DNA of 64,000 nt, taken from Melioribacter roseus. GTDB taxonomy: Bacteria > Bacteroidota > Ignavibacteria > Ignavibacteriales > Melioribacteraceae. Below are positions 1 through 9,829 of this stretch, piece by piece. Every line of letters begins with the position of its first letter. Position 1 is the stretch's first letter. Below the pieces are notes generated by a model. The model did not search any database. It saw nothing but the letters and a program-made list of their open reading frames with translations, and was not told where the DNA came from. Made by a program: the position numbers and the translations under genes. The DNA lies in contig DYHH01000011.1 of the NCBI GenBank assembly GCA_020724265.1, forward strand, positions 32,603 through 96,602, written 5' to 3'.

Positions 1-1255
1 TAGTAACCGCATCTAAATTTTTCAGATAATTCTTATAGTAATCTTTTGGAAGATTATATCTTTCTATGTTTAATGCAAAACGTGCAATAGTTTGCGGACT
101 CTCCAGTGAGCGCGAGAAATTTCCGTTGAGGAAATTTTTTGCTAACTCCAATTCTTCGTCGGTAATATCTCCGCTGCGCATCTTTTTCATCTCAGATAAT
201 ATTTCCGTAATTGTACTGTCGGTTACGGAGTTTCTTACTTGAGTTGAGGCTGAAAAACTTCCGATTAGTTCATCCGAATCAATACTTGATCTTGCCCCGT
301 ATGTATAACCTTTATCTTCCCTTAAATTAGAATTCAGTTTAGATGAGAAATACCCTCCCAAAATCATGTTTGCCACGGAAGTTTTAATTACATCTTCGGA
401 ACCGATTTTAAGATCAATAGGATAGGATACGTTTACTACAGATTGAACTGACTGAGGTCTGTCAACTAAAGAGACTTTATTTACCAATGGTGCTTGAGGT
501 TTTTTGTAACTTACTTTAGAAACATCCTTTGCTTTCCAGCCATCAAAATATTTTTTTATCAACTTTTCTGCATCGTCTTTTTCAATATCACCTACAATTG
601 CCAAATATGAAATACTTGGTGTAAAGTATTCTGTGTAGTAGCTTTGACAAACTTCTAAAGTAATATTATTAACAGTCTCTTCGGTAACTTGTTCACCATA
701 CGGATGATCTAATCCGAAAACAAGAGCATTTCTTACATTTGCTGCAATTGCATTCGGATCGTCTTTCTGAGCTTTCAATCCAGAAAGAGTTTGTTTGATT
801 ATTTTATCTAATTCTTCTTGCTTGAACTCGGCATTGAGAACAATGTCGCTCATAAGCTCCAGCAAACTTTCAGTATGCCGGGTTAAAGAACTTGCAAATA
901 TTCCTGTAGCAGAAGTATTTAATCGTGCACCAATAAAATCAACTGCTTCGTCAATATCGGCTTTTGATCTTGTTTTTGTTCCGGTTCTTAGTAACTGACC
1001 TGCTATTGATACGTACCCGGCTTTTTCTCCTTCAAAGATCGGGTCTCTATCAATAACCAAAGAGAATGAGACAACCGGGAGTTTATCATTTTTAACAAGA
1101 AAAACCTTCAAACCATTATCGAGAGTAAAGGATTCAGAATCACCGATTTGAATTTCGGGGGCAGGACCTGGCTCCGGCATATTTGATCTGTCAACTTGTG
1201 CGTAAAGCGATAAAGTAAACAGAAATATTATTATTATAAGAATCTTGTTATTCAT
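1..1255 (-). CDS. M16 family peptidase-like protein, non-catalytic partner type (3' end outside window)
   Basis: Reading from an ATG at 1255 leftward gives 418 codons without a stop, so the C-terminus lies beyond the window edge. It starts with a Sec signal peptide (MNNKILIIIIIFLFTLSLYA). The N-terminal domain follows the M16 fold, but where a catalytic subunit has HxxEH it reads EGEKAGYVSIAGQLLRTGT, so the zinc-binding motif is absent. The C-terminal domain keeps the R/Y pair seen in M16 partners (LREDKGYTYGARS). It lies 26 nt downstream of the catalytic M16 gene on the same strand; in this family an active and an inactive subunit usually form a heterodimeric periplasmic protease. Role inferred from family and context. 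Confidence 0.88.
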   Translation of the reverse strand, partial: MNNKILIIIIFLFTLSLYAQVDRSNMPEPGPAPEIQIGDSESFTLDNGLKVFLVKNDKLPVVSFSLVIDRDPIFEGEKAGYVSIAGQLLRTGTKTRSKADIDEAVDFIGARLNTSATGIFASSLTRHTESLLELMSDIVLNAEFKQEELDKIIKQTLSGLKAQKDDPNAIAANVRNALVFGLDHPYGEQVTEETVNNITLEVCQSYYTEYFTPSISYLAIVGDIEKDDAEKLIKKYFDGWKAKDVSKVSYKKPQAPLVNKVSLVDRPQSVQSVVNVSYPIDLKIGSEDVIKTSVANMILGGYFSSKLNSNLREDKGYTYGARSSIDSDELIGSFSASTQVRNSVTDSTITEILSEMKKMRSGDITDEELELAKNFLNGNFSRSLESPQTIARFALNIERYNLPKDYYKNYLKNLDAVT

Positions 1256-1281
1256 TTTATTCTCCGTTATTCTCATAAACT

Positions 1282-2604
1282 TTATTTTTCTTGCGACTTA
1301 GGCAAGTAGTATAATACTACTCTTTGATTTTCATCTAAGTAATCATTTGCGACTCGTTTAATATCTTCTTTAGTAACTCTCATATATCTTTCTAACTCTG
1401 TGTTTATTAAATTAGCATCTCCGAAATACACATGATAATCGGCGAGAGTTTCTGCAATACCTGCAACCGTAGAGTTCTGCTGCACAAATCTACTTTCAAT
1501 TTGATTACGTAATTTTTCAAATTCGGAATCAGAAATAAGTTCATTCTTTGCTTTGTTAATTTCTTCTTGAATTGCTTCTTCTAAAACCGCAGGCTCTATC
1601 CCTACGTTAGGTAAACCGAAAACAATAAATTGTCCTTCTGCTTCTAACGATAATGGAATAGATGCAGCTTGTAAAGCAAGTTGTTTGTTATCAACAAGTT
1701 CTTTGTACATACGCGAACTTTGTCCCCCCGAAAGTAAAGTTGTGAGCATATTAATAGCATAATAATCTTCAGTGCCCTGAGCCGGTATCCGGTAGGAATG
1801 AATTACTGCAGGAAGTTGAATGTTATCATAAACAGTATCTCTAATTTCCGCAGTCATTGGCGGTTCAACTATATTTGGTCTGTAAATTTCCTTGCTACCC
1901 GCAGGTATACCGGAAAAATAAAGGTCTACAAGTTCCTTGGTTTTATCAATATCAATATCTCCTGCAATTGATAAAGTAGCATTTTGAGGAACATAAAAAG
2001 TTTCATAGAATTCAATAAACTCATCGATTGTTGCCATATCTATATACTGAACGGAGCCGATTGGTGTCCAGCTATAAGGATATTCGGAATAAGCACGTTT
2101 AAATATTTCTTCAAGAATAGAACCGTATGGTTGATTATCATAACGCTGACTTCTTTCTTCCTTAACAACTTTGCGCTGAGTTTCAACTCCCAAAGAATCG
2201 ATCTTTGCATGAAGCAATCTTTCCGATTCCAACCAAAGACCAAGTTCTAATTGGTTGGATGGAAGAATTTGATAATAAAATGTTCTATCGAAAGAGGTGT
2301 TCGCGTTGAGCGTACCGCCGCTACCTTGAACTATTTTAAAGTATTCACCTCTCGGAATGTTCTCGGAGCCCTCGAACATCAAATGCTCGAAAAAATGAGC
2401 GAAGCCTGTTCGTTCCGGGTGTTCGTTTTTTGAACCGACATGATACATAATAGAAACAGCTACTATCGGTGTGGAATTATCTTGATGTAAAATCACATGA
2501 AGTCCGTTCTCTAAATCATATTCACCAAATTCAATTTTCTTTGAATCGGCAAATAAAAGTATGGAACAGACAATCATCAAAATAAAAATCAATTTCCTAT
2601 TCAT
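1282..2604 (-). CDS. M16 family zinc metallopeptidase, catalytic subunit
   Basis: The protein has 440 aa and a Sec signal peptide (about residues 1-19). The inverted zinc motif is visible as HFFEH in the N-terminal domain, followed at the usual distance by acidic residues that would supply the third ligand. The second, inactive half-domain follows, as in pitrilysin/PqqL-type two-domain subunits. It is transcribed ahead of the motif-lacking M16 gene at 1-1255, which fits an active/inactive pair exported to the periplasm. The precise substrate cannot be told from sequence. Confidence 0.92.
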   Translation of the reverse strand: MNRKLIFILMIVCSILLFADSKKIEFGEYDLENGLHVILHQDNSTPIVAVSIMYHVGSKNEHPERTGFAHFFEHLMFEGSENIPRGEYFKIVQGSGGTLNANTSFDRTFYYQILPSNQLELGLWLESERLLHAKIDSLGVETQRKVVKEERSQRYDNQPYGSILEEIFKRAYSEYPYSWTPIGSVQYIDMATIDEFIEFYETFYVPQNATLSIAGDIDIDKTKELVDLYFSGIPAGSKEIYRPNIVEPPMTAEIRDTVYDNIQLPAVIHSYRIPAQGTEDYYAINMLTTLLSGGQSSRMYKELVDNKQLALQAASIPLSLEAEGQFIVFGLPNVGIEPAVLEEAIQEEINKAKNELISDSEFEKLRNQIESRFVQQNSTVAGIAETLADYHVYFGDANLINTELERYMRVTKEDIKRVANDYLDENQRVVLYYLPKSQEK

Positions 2605-2705
2605 GTTAACCCTTTTATTTTTTGTAAATAGTTTGGATTTGAGGTAACTAATATTACTAAAATCCGGCTCTAAAGAAATACTTAATTACGCAATCGAAAA
2701 TATAT

Positions 2706-3614
2706 TTATATTTTTTTGTTTACCGTTTTTCGTTTAACCTGTACTAATACCGCACCTAAAGCAGCAATCATCATACCGATGCCTTCTTTAGATGTTATTG
2801 CCTCACCAAGAAAAATCCAAGCTAATATGGCTATTTGGATCAACATTGTTCCGTTAATAATGCTCGATTCCATTGCGGTTAATGTACGGAGAGTTAAATT
2901 CCAAAGAGTAAATGCAAAGGCAGTATTTATAATTGCCAACCAAAGTAAATAAAGAATATTAGCCGAGCTTATTACCGGGAGTCCTTGAATACCAACGCCT
3001 GAAATAAGCAAAACAATGCCGCCGATTCCCATACTTATAACTGTAATTGTAACCGGACTAATAGAAGAAGCTCTGTTTACATCTCTGCCGATAATTGCTG
3101 AACCGGCATTGGCTAAAACTCCGAATCCCATTACAATTAATCCCAATGTTTGGTTGCCGCTTAAGAGAACCGGATAAAAATATACAAGAACGCCAATTAT
3201 AAAAAGTAACGCCCCTGCCCATTGTAAAAATGTCGGTTTCTCGGATAAAATAAAAATTCCCATCACGGCAACAACAATAGGTGTGAAGTTAAGAAGAAGA
3301 CTTACGGTAACAGCAGGTAAAAGAGAAAGTCCAAGAAATTGTGCTCCTTGTGTAAACGTATAAAATGTGAAACCGAGTAAAACCAATTTTGCCCAATCAC
3401 TTTTTTGTAAGTTTTTTATTTCGCTTATTACTTTCTTGCTGAATGCTAAGGGTAACAGTGCTATAAATGCGATTGTATAACGTAAACCGGCAAAAGTGAG
3501 AGGGGGGATTTCAGCTAAACCAATTTTAATTATCACAAATGAAGTTGACCAAAGGAAGGTTACAAGAAGAGCTATGGATATTGCTGCAAATTGTGAAAGA
3601 GATTTAGTTTTCAT
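2706..3614 (-). CDS. EamA/DMT family transporter
   Basis: This 302-aa protein is almost wholly hydrophobic, with about ten predicted membrane segments arranged as two five-helix EamA repeats (roughly residues 12-145 and 158-292). Motifs such as WSTSFVIIKIGL near the N-terminus and the ITSKEGIGMMIAALGAVLV ending are typical of drug/metabolite transporters. It ends in a basic cytoplasmic tail. Substrate is unknown; members export amino acids, nucleotides or other small metabolites. It stands alone, with 100 nt to the M16 operon and a repeat-rich 306-nt gap upstream. Confidence 0.88.
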   Translation of the reverse strand: MKTKSLSQFAAISIALLVTFLWSTSFVIIKIGLAEIPPLTFAGLRYTIAFIALLPLAFSKKVISEIKNLQKSDWAKLVLLGFTFYTFTQGAQFLGLSLLPAVTVSLLLNFTPIVVAVMGIFILSEKPTFLQWAGALLFIIGVLVYFYPVLLSGNQTLGLIVMGFGVLANAGSAIIGRDVNRASSISPVTITVISMGIGGIVLLISGVGIQGLPVISSANILYLLWLAIINTAFAFTLWNLTLRTLTAMESSIINGTMLIQIAILAWIFLGEAITSKEGIGMMIAALGAVLVQVKRKTVNKKI

Positions 3615-3651
3615 TTAACAACATAAAAAAATCTCATTTACTATCAAAAAA

Positions 3652-3912
3652 CACCCGGATAGGGACGCTGATTTTTATGATCGATAGTCAATCATCAATA
3701 ATCAATAGTAAATTTAAAACTTCATCCATTCTCACATAGAAAAACAAAGCCGCGAATTCGCGAATCATCAGTATGAGATTCTATTTGCTTAATCAATTTT
3801 CGCGAATTAAAACTTTAATTCTAATTACCAAATAAGTCAAAGAACCCGGATTCTTTTTTATCGATATGATATTTAATGAACAATAATCAATCGTCAATAA
3901 TCAATAGTAAAT
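3652..3912. repeat. intergenic repeat patch (AATAATCAATAGT units and CGCGAATT palindromes)
   Basis: The 306-nt gap between the EamA and trhO genes holds no gene. It contains two related blocks, around 3652-3715 and 3843-3912, each starting with an ACCCGGAT-like string and ending in the same TCAATAATCAATAGTAAATT string. Between them lie GCCGCGAATTCGCGAAT and a second TTCGCGAATTAA. A related AATAATCAATAGACAATAATC string lies at about 7698-7718, before the BatA-like gene, and a GCCGCGAATT string recurs inside the inverted repeat at 17.4 kb. Seen directly; function unknown. Confidence 0.6.
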
Positions 3913-3920
3913 TAATAGCT

Positions 3921-4820
3921 TTACCCGTGTATTCGTTTTCGTTTATTATCCGAAGTGCGGCATTTATCCGAACAGCAATATTCGTTTTCAATTTTGCAGT
4001 TGTGGCATGTTACCAAAAGTTTATCACAATTTTGGTTGTGACAATTAATGTACCATGAAGCCGGTTGACCGCAATAATAACATTTGCCGGTATGTTGTAA
4101 TTCTGTTTTTTTGTTAGGTTGAACGATTCGCCGTTCATCGAAAACAAAAATACTTCCTTCCCAATATTTATCTGGATTGTCGTTTGTATAAGTAACGATT
4201 CCGCCTTCAAGCTGATAAACATCTTTAAAACCTTGTTCAACTAAATAAGCAGAGGCTTTCTCGCATCTTATACCCCCGGTACAATATGTGACAACCGTTT
4301 TATCTTTGTAATCTTTCAACTCATCGGCAACTTTCGGCCAATCACGGAATGTTTTCATTTCCGGGGTTACTGCATTCTTGAATCTACCGATTTCACTTTC
4401 GTAAGAATTTCTTGCGTCAACAATTATAAAGTCTTTATTCTCTTCATAAAATTTATTCAGGTCATCAGGCTTTAAACGTTTGCCGGTTTTTTGTAAATCG
4501 ACATTCCCAAAATCTGAATTAACAATTTCTTTCTTGACTCTTACATGAGTTTTATAAAATGCATGTTCATTTGCGTAATCCTCTTTGAACCATATATCGG
4601 AAAACTCCGGGTAACTTCTTACTTGTGATTTGTACAATTCAATATTTTTTATTGTACCGGAGACGGTGCCGTTTATTCCTTCGGTAGAAATAAAAACTCT
4701 TCCCTTGATATCGTTATCTATGCAAAACCGTAAGTGATCTTCTCTAAAATTTTCCGGGTTTGAAAATTCGACATACTTGTAAAAAAGTAATACTTTATAT
4801 TTGCTTTCTTGTTGATTCAC
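3921..4820 (-). CDS. trhO: tRNA uridine(34) hydroxylase TrhO (rhodanese family, UPF0176)
   Basis: The 299-aa protein has an N-terminal ferredoxin-like UPF0176 domain (about residues 5-100) and a rhodanese domain (about 120-225) with the active-site loop VVTYCTGGIRCEKA, in which Cys is the catalytic residue. The C-terminal part is rich in Cys pairs (CYYCGQ, CHNCKIENEYCCSDKC) and probably binds zinc, as in many Bacteroidota/Chlorobiota members. TrhO forms 5-hydroxyuridine at tRNA position 34 with oxygen. It is a single gene, transcribed away from the YciI gene. Confidence 0.93.
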   Translation of the reverse strand: MNQQESKYKVLLFYKYVEFSNPENFREDHLRFCIDNDIKGRVFISTEGINGTVSGTIKNIELYKSQVRSYPEFSDIWFKEDYANEHAFYKTHVRVKKEIVNSDFGNVDLQKTGKRLKPDDLNKFYEENKDFIIVDARNSYESEIGRFKNAVTPEMKTFRDWPKVADELKDYKDKTVVTYCTGGIRCEKASAYLVEQGFKDVYQLEGGIVTYTNDNPDKYWEGSIFVFDERRIVQPNKKTELQHTGKCYYCGQPASWYINCHNQNCDKLLVTCHNCKIENEYCCSDKCRTSDNKRKRIHG

Positions 4821-4904
4821 TTATTCCTTTTAGTTCTGTTATTTAGGGAAACAAAGATAGCAAATCCGATTTAATAACTAAACAAGAAAATACGGAGGAA
4901 TATC

Positions 4905-5201
4905 ATGCAGCATTTTATAGTGGAAATAATTTACAAAGCAGATATATCGGTTATTGATAACCTTAGACCGGCTCACAGAGAATTTTTAGATGGAGGTTAT
5001 AAAAAAGGAATAATATTAATGTCCGGTCCGCAAGTTCCTCGAACCGGCGGAATCATAATTGCTCGCGCAGAATCAATGGAAAAGCTTGCAGAGTTTCTTA
5101 ATAATGATCCTTACCAGGTAAATAAAGCGGCGGATTACAATTACATACAATTTAATCCGCGCAATTATCAAAACTTCTTAAATGAATGGGTAGAAGGATA
5201 G
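4905..5201 (+). CDS. YciI family protein
   Basis: A 98-aa protein of the YciI fold (dimeric alpha/beta barrel). The family's conserved RPAH motif is present as LRPAHREFLDGGY, and the acidic DPY motif is found in LNNDPYQVNKA. Members are putative small enzymes or metal-independent lyases of unclear substrate. An excellent ribosome binding site (cggagga, 7-8 nt before the ATG) fixes the start. It is divergent from trhO, so both promoters must lie within 4821-4904. Confidence 0.88.
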   Translation: MQHFIVEIIYKADISVIDNLRPAHREFLDGGYKKGIILMSGPQVPRTGGIIIARAESMEKLAEFLNNDPYQVNKAADYNYIQFNPRNYQNFLNEWVEG

Positions 5202-5249
5202 ACATATCTGTTTTGTTAACTTTGCTATTTATATATTTACAATTCGTTT

Positions 5250-6590
5250 ATGATATCAATAAAAGAACCCATATTAAGTGTCGGCTTGATTAAAAGTCCA
5301 AGTATTAATCTCGAGCTCTACGGAGATTTTAGGATTAGAAGTGTTAACTATAATTTCAGCGGGGTATTTACAGCTCAAATTGAAGAAGGTAAAATCAAAT
5401 TAACCGGTTCGGATTTTTCGCAAACATTCGACGGATTAATTTTAGAACCGCGCGATCCTTTCTCCGAAACATTTCTGTTAAAAGACGTATCGATTGGTAT
5501 AAACTTTCACTGGCAGCAGAAGAAAAGTTTTAGATTTCACGGAGCACTTAAACTTATCATTTGTGAAAATGAAATTATGGGAATAAATCTTGTCCCGCTT
5601 GAATCTTATCTTACAAGTGTTATCAGTTCCGAAATGTCTGCATCAAGTTCGTTGGAGTTATTAAAAGCTCACGCAATAATATCAAGGAGCTGGGTGATTG
5701 CTCAACTTAGATCAAAAAAGCAAAAGAAAGAAAATTCAAAAACCGAATTTATTACAGATAATGAAATTATTAGATGGTATGATAGAAGCGATCATGATTT
5801 ATATGATTTTTGCGGTGATGATCACTGCCAGCGTTATCAAGGTATTACTAAAAAATATAGTGACCGTGCGGTAAGTGCTGTTGATGAAACCCGCGGTGTT
5901 GTTCTTACTTACAGAAATGAAATATGCGATACAAGATATTCAAAATGCTGCGGAGGAATTTCCGAATCATTCGATAATGTCTGGCAGCCCGAAAAACATG
6001 AATATCTGTCTTCGGTAATTGATTATAAATTTGAACCGGAGAACTTCAACTTAAGTTTAACAGATGAACAATCGGCTATCAACTGGATCAACGGAAATCC
6101 TTCCGCTTTCTGCAATACAAAGGATGATAAAATTCTTTCGCAAATCTTAGTTGATTATGATAGAGAAACTCATAATTTTTTTAGATGGACTGTTCGATAC
6201 TTACAGGAAGAATTAAAGAACATTATAAAAAAGAAATCGGGAATTGATTTTGGTGAGATCAGAAATCTAATCCCGGTTGAGCGGGGACTCTCCGGGAGGT
6301 TAACGAAACTAAGAATAGTCGGCACAAAAAAAGAATTAACCATCGGTAAAGAACTTGAAATAAGAAGAGTACTTTCGGAAACACATTTATACAGCTCGGC
6401 TTTTTATGTTGAAATGAAAGATGTAAACGAAGGCATTCCGGGAGTGTTTGTTTTTCATGGTGCCGGCTGGGGTCACGGGGTTGGTCTTTGCCAAATTGGT
6501 GCTGCGGTTATGGGTGAAATGGGCTATATGTTTGATGAAATTCTGCTTCATTATTTTAAAAATGCCCGTATCGAGAGGGTTTATCAATGA
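5250..6590 (+). CDS. SpoIID/LytB domain protein
   Basis: The 446-aa protein carries a SpoIID domain over about residues 110-440, recognised by LESYLTSVISSEM, the ISRSWVIAQL segment and the closing GWGHGVGLCQIGA motif. In SpoIID these elements build a lytic transglycosylase active site acting on peptidoglycan stripped of peptides. In non-sporulating bacteria such proteins are thought to act in cell-wall remodelling. No clear signal peptide is visible at the annotated ATG, which is odd for a wall enzyme. It overlaps the following glycosyltransferase by 4 nt, so the two are probably co-translated. Confidence 0.9.
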   Translation: MISIKEPILSVGLIKSPSINLELYGDFRIRSVNYNFSGVFTAQIEEGKIKLTGSDFSQTFDGLILEPRDPFSETFLLKDVSIGINFHWQQKKSFRFHGALKLIICENEIMGINLVPLESYLTSVISSEMSASSSLELLKAHAIISRSWVIAQLRSKKQKKENSKTEFITDNEIIRWYDRSDHDLYDFCGDDHCQRYQGITKKYSDRAVSAVDETRGVVLTYRNEICDTRYSKCCGGISESFDNVWQPEKHEYLSSVIDYKFEPENFNLSLTDEQSAINWINGNPSAFCNTKDDKILSQILVDYDRETHNFFRWTVRYLQEELKNIIKKKSGIDFGEIRNLIPVERGLSGRLTKLRIVGTKKELTIGKELEIRRVLSETHLYSSAFYVEMKDVNEGIPGVFVFHGAGWGHGVGLCQIGAAVMGEMGYMFDEILLHYFKNARIERVYQ

Positions 6591-7705
6591 AAATTTTGAT
6601 GTCCTGCCTCTCACGAAGCTGGGGCGGTATGGAGATGTTTGTTCTTACCTTAACCGAACAGCTAATCCGTAGAAATTTTGAGTGTTTACTTGTTTGTTAT
6701 CCCGATTCAAAAATTCATCAAGAAGCAAAGAAGCTTAATATTACTATAATAGATTTAAAAGCAAATAGTTATTTCCACCCGGTACAAATTCTAAAGTTGA
6801 CCTCTTTTTTAAATCAAAATAAATTCGATATAATCCATACTCATTATTCAAAAGATTTGTGGACTTTAGTTCCGGCACTAAATCTTTCTAAATCGAAGTT
6901 GCCTTTAATTCTTACTAAACAACTTGGTTCGTTCATTGTTAAAAAAGATTTCCTTCACAAGAAGCTATATAGCCGTGTTAATATGACGACTGCAATTTCA
7001 ACCATTATAAAAAATAATCTGCTGGAGACTTGTCCGATTGACGAGAATAAAGTAACAATTATATTCAATGCTGTAGATACAAATAAATTTGACCCGAAGA
7101 ATATTGATGGTAAGAAAATAAGAGATGAGTTTGAGATAAAAGATAATGAAATTGTAATAGGTATGAGTGCACGCTTTACGGAGGGAAAAGGTCACGAAGA
7201 ATTATTATTAGCTGCGAAAGATTTAGTCCAAGAGTATGATAATCTAAAATTCTTTCTTGTCGGTGAACCAAGCAGAGGCGAAAATACATACGGTAAAAAA
7301 ATTCGTGATATGGTTGATGAATTAAAGTTGAGTGAAAAAGTTATATTCACCGGTTTCAGAACAGACATGCCCGAGATGTATTCGGCAATGGATATTTTTG
7401 CTTTCCCATCTCATTCGGAGGCTTTTGGGATAGCCCTAACGGAAGCTATGTCAATGGAACGAGCTTGCGTTGCATCCAATGCAAACGGAATTCTTGATAT
7501 AATTGAAGACAATATAAACGGCTTGATGTTCGAAAATAAAAACCATACTTCACTTAAAGAAAAATTGGAACAACTTATTAACTCAAAGAGTGAAAGAGAA
7601 AGGCTTGGAAAAGAAGCAAGAAAAACGGTTATACAGAAATTCGAAATTCAAAAAATTACCAATGATTTTACCAAGCTTTATAACAAATTAAAAAATAATC
7701 AATAG
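6587..7705 (+). CDS. glycosyltransferase family 4 protein
   Basis: The protein has 372 aa and a GT-B fold of the GT4 type. The N-terminal acceptor half starts MKILMSCLSRSWGGMEMF. The C-terminal half (about residues 190-350) has the nucleotide-sugar site: GMSARFTEGKGHEEL, the FPSHSEAFGIALTEAMSM loop with the conserved E-x7-E pair, and ASNANGILDII. It transfers a sugar from an activated donor to an unknown acceptor, perhaps a surface glycan or lipid. It overlaps the SpoIID gene by 4 nt and is followed by an AT-rich repeat string. Confidence 0.9.
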   Translation: MKILMSCLSRSWGGMEMFVLTLTEQLIRRNFECLLVCYPDSKIHQEAKKLNITIIDLKANSYFHPVQILKLTSFLNQNKFDIIHTHYSKDLWTLVPALNLSKSKLPLILTKQLGSFIVKKDFLHKKLYSRVNMTTAISTIIKNNLLETCPIDENKVTIIFNAVDTNKFDPKNIDGKKIRDEFEIKDNEIVIGMSARFTEGKGHEELLLAAKDLVQEYDNLKFFLVGEPSRGENTYGKKIRDMVDELKLSEKVIFTGFRTDMPEMYSAMDIFAFPSHSEAFGIALTEAMSMERACVASNANGILDIIEDNINGLMFENKNHTSLKEKLEQLINSKSERERLGKEARKTVIQKFEIQKITNDFTKLYNKLKNNQ

Positions 7706-7729
7706 ACAATAATCAATAGAAAATTATAA

Positions 7730-9829
7730 ATGGTTTTTCTCAATCCCGCATTTTTATTCGGACTAATCGCCGCAGCTATACCGGTACTACTTCATTTCTT
7801 GAATTTACAAAAGCTGAAAAGAATTGAATTCAGTACGCTTTCTTTTTTAAAAGAATTACAGAAAACAAAAATTCGTAAACTAAAATTCAAACAATTGCTT
7901 TTGCTTGCTTTAAGAATTCTTTTAATAATTTTGATTGTCTCTGCTTTTGCAAGACCAACCTTAGAAACATTTACAATCGCGGGTACTTCCGCAGCAAAAT
8001 CATCGACTGTATTTATTATAGACGATTCTTTCAGTATGTCGGTTGTAAAAAGCAACGGTTCTCATTTTAACTTTGCAAAAGAAATCGTAAAAAATATTCT
8101 GAGCGATCTGCAGCAAGGGGATGAAGCCGTTGTATTATTTTCAACGGAAAGAAAAGATAAAAAATTTACAACTACTTTAAACGAAATTGAAAGAGAACTT
8201 ATAAATGCAAATGTCTCGGTAAAAAAGCAAAGGTTTAACGAAGCTCTTCATACTGTAAGTGAGTTGCTCAATTCTTCGAAGAATTTTAATAAAGAGCTGT
8301 TTGTTCTATCCGATTTTTCGCAACAAACATTAACAGAAAAAATAACCGGTCAAAACATAGTTTTTGATGAAAACACAAAACTATATTTGTTCAACTTCAG
8401 TGATGATGAATATTCAAACCGTGTAGTAACAGATTTTCAGTTAAACAACCAGTTGCTGGAAAAAGGTAAATCAATTTCTTTTACGGTTCAGATAAAAAAT
8501 GCAAGAGGCTCTTCGGTAACAAACGGCGTTGCATCACTTTTCTTGAATGGCACACGTTCCGCTCAACAAAGTTTCGATTTACAGGAAAATGAAAGTAAAT
8601 CAATTTTGTTCGAAACAATATTGAATAGCAACGGTTTGGTGGAAGCTTATGTAGAAATCGAGCAGGATGATATAATTCACGATAATAAAAAATATACGTC
8701 ATTCTTAGTTCCGGAAAAAATTAACATCCTACTTGCTTCGGATAACGGCAATGACAATCGGTTTGTAAAAATTGCTCTCGCATCAGCTTCGGAGCAGACT
8801 GTTACAAACATTAAAGAAATTAATACTTCCGAGCTGAGCTATAATCTCAATAATAATTATGATGTTGTAATCATTATCGGTTCAAAAAATATCGACAGTA
8901 AAGCGGAACTTAATAATTATATTGAACAAGGCGGAAGAATAATACTATTCCCCGGCACACAAAGTGAAGCAAACGATTTTCAGTCTTTATTTACCGGGTT
9001 AGGTATCAGAGCAAGCATCTCTTTGATCGGAGAACCAAATTCAACAGAATCGATATCTTATTTTAAGGAAGTTGAATACGAGCACCCGATATTCGAAAAT
9101 CTTTTTGAAGATAGAAAAGTTACAAAAGTTGAATCACCGGAAGTTTATTCCTATTTCAAAATAATTCCGCAGCAAAATCTTAGACCGATTATTAGTTTAA
9201 GCGATAATTCACTTTTCTTCAGCGAATTAATAAAGGGGAACGGAAGAGTGCTAATTTTCAATACAGCACCGGTTTTAAGTTGGAATAATTTCCCGGTCAA
9301 ATCACTTTTTGCACCTTTGATAAATAAATCGGTACTTTATCAATCAATACAAAAACAAAGCGGTAAAAATATTATTGCAGGCGAATCAATTGATATAAAA
9401 ACAGGCGACTTAAAACTGCCGCAATTAAAAATTGTTAAGCCTGATAACAGCGAAGAGTTTGTAAATATTGATGAGCTTGTTAATTACAATTATTTCACAT
9501 ACAATAAAACGGATCAGTTGGGGACTTATAAATTTTATTCCGGTAACGAGTTAATTAATTATGCTGTTGTAAATTTTGATCCGTCGGAAACCGTAACCCA
9601 ATATTTAAATAAAGATGATATTGAAAAATATTTTGCTGAAATTATTTCGGGTGATAAATACACTTTTATTGATCCGAATAATAATTATAAAGAATCAATC
9701 AAGCAGGCTCGCTTCGGTACCGAGCTTTGGAAGTATTTTCTAATTGCAGCTCTGTTTATTGCACTGCTGGAAACGTATGTTTCCAAAAATTCTAAAAAAG
9801 ATTTTAAGGAGATTAAAAGTAAAGTATGA
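7730..9829 (+). CDS. BatA domain / VWA domain membrane protein
   Basis: The 699-aa protein begins with the BatA N-terminal region: a membrane segment (NPAFLFGLIAAAIPVLLHFL), a basic linker with KLKRIEFSTLSFLKEL, and a second helix (about residues 56-76). A von Willebrand A domain follows with a MIDAS-like DDSFSMS motif near residue 100. The middle is a periplasmic beta-rich part and the C-terminus has a last membrane helix (about residues 667-685). This layout matches the BatA-type proteins of Bacteroidota that often accompany MoxR ATPases, though no MoxR gene is nearby. It overlaps hflX by 4 nt. Confidence 0.86.
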   Translation: MVFLNPAFLFGLIAAAIPVLLHFLNLQKLKRIEFSTLSFLKELQKTKIRKLKFKQLLLLALRILLIILIVSAFARPTLETFTIAGTSAAKSSTVFIIDDSFSMSVVKSNGSHFNFAKEIVKNILSDLQQGDEAVVLFSTERKDKKFTTTLNEIERELINANVSVKKQRFNEALHTVSELLNSSKNFNKELFVLSDFSQQTLTEKITGQNIVFDENTKLYLFNFSDDEYSNRVVTDFQLNNQLLEKGKSISFTVQIKNARGSSVTNGVASLFLNGTRSAQQSFDLQENESKSILFETILNSNGLVEAYVEIEQDDIIHDNKKYTSFLVPEKINILLASDNGNDNRFVKIALASASEQTVTNIKEINTSELSYNLNNNYDVVIIIGSKNIDSKAELNNYIEQGGRIILFPGTQSEANDFQSLFTGLGIRASISLIGEPNSTESISYFKEVEYEHPIFENLFEDRKVTKVESPEVYSYFKIIPQQNLRPIISLSDNSLFFSELIKGNGRVLIFNTAPVLSWNNFPVKSLFAPLINKSVLYQSIQKQSGKNIIAGESIDIKTGDLKLPQLKIVKPDNSEEFVNIDELVNYNYFTYNKTDQLGTYKFYSGNELINYAVVNFDPSETVTQYLNKDDIEKYFAEIISGDKYTFIDPNNNYKESIKQARFGTELWKYFLIAALFIALLETYVSKNSKKDFKEIKSKV

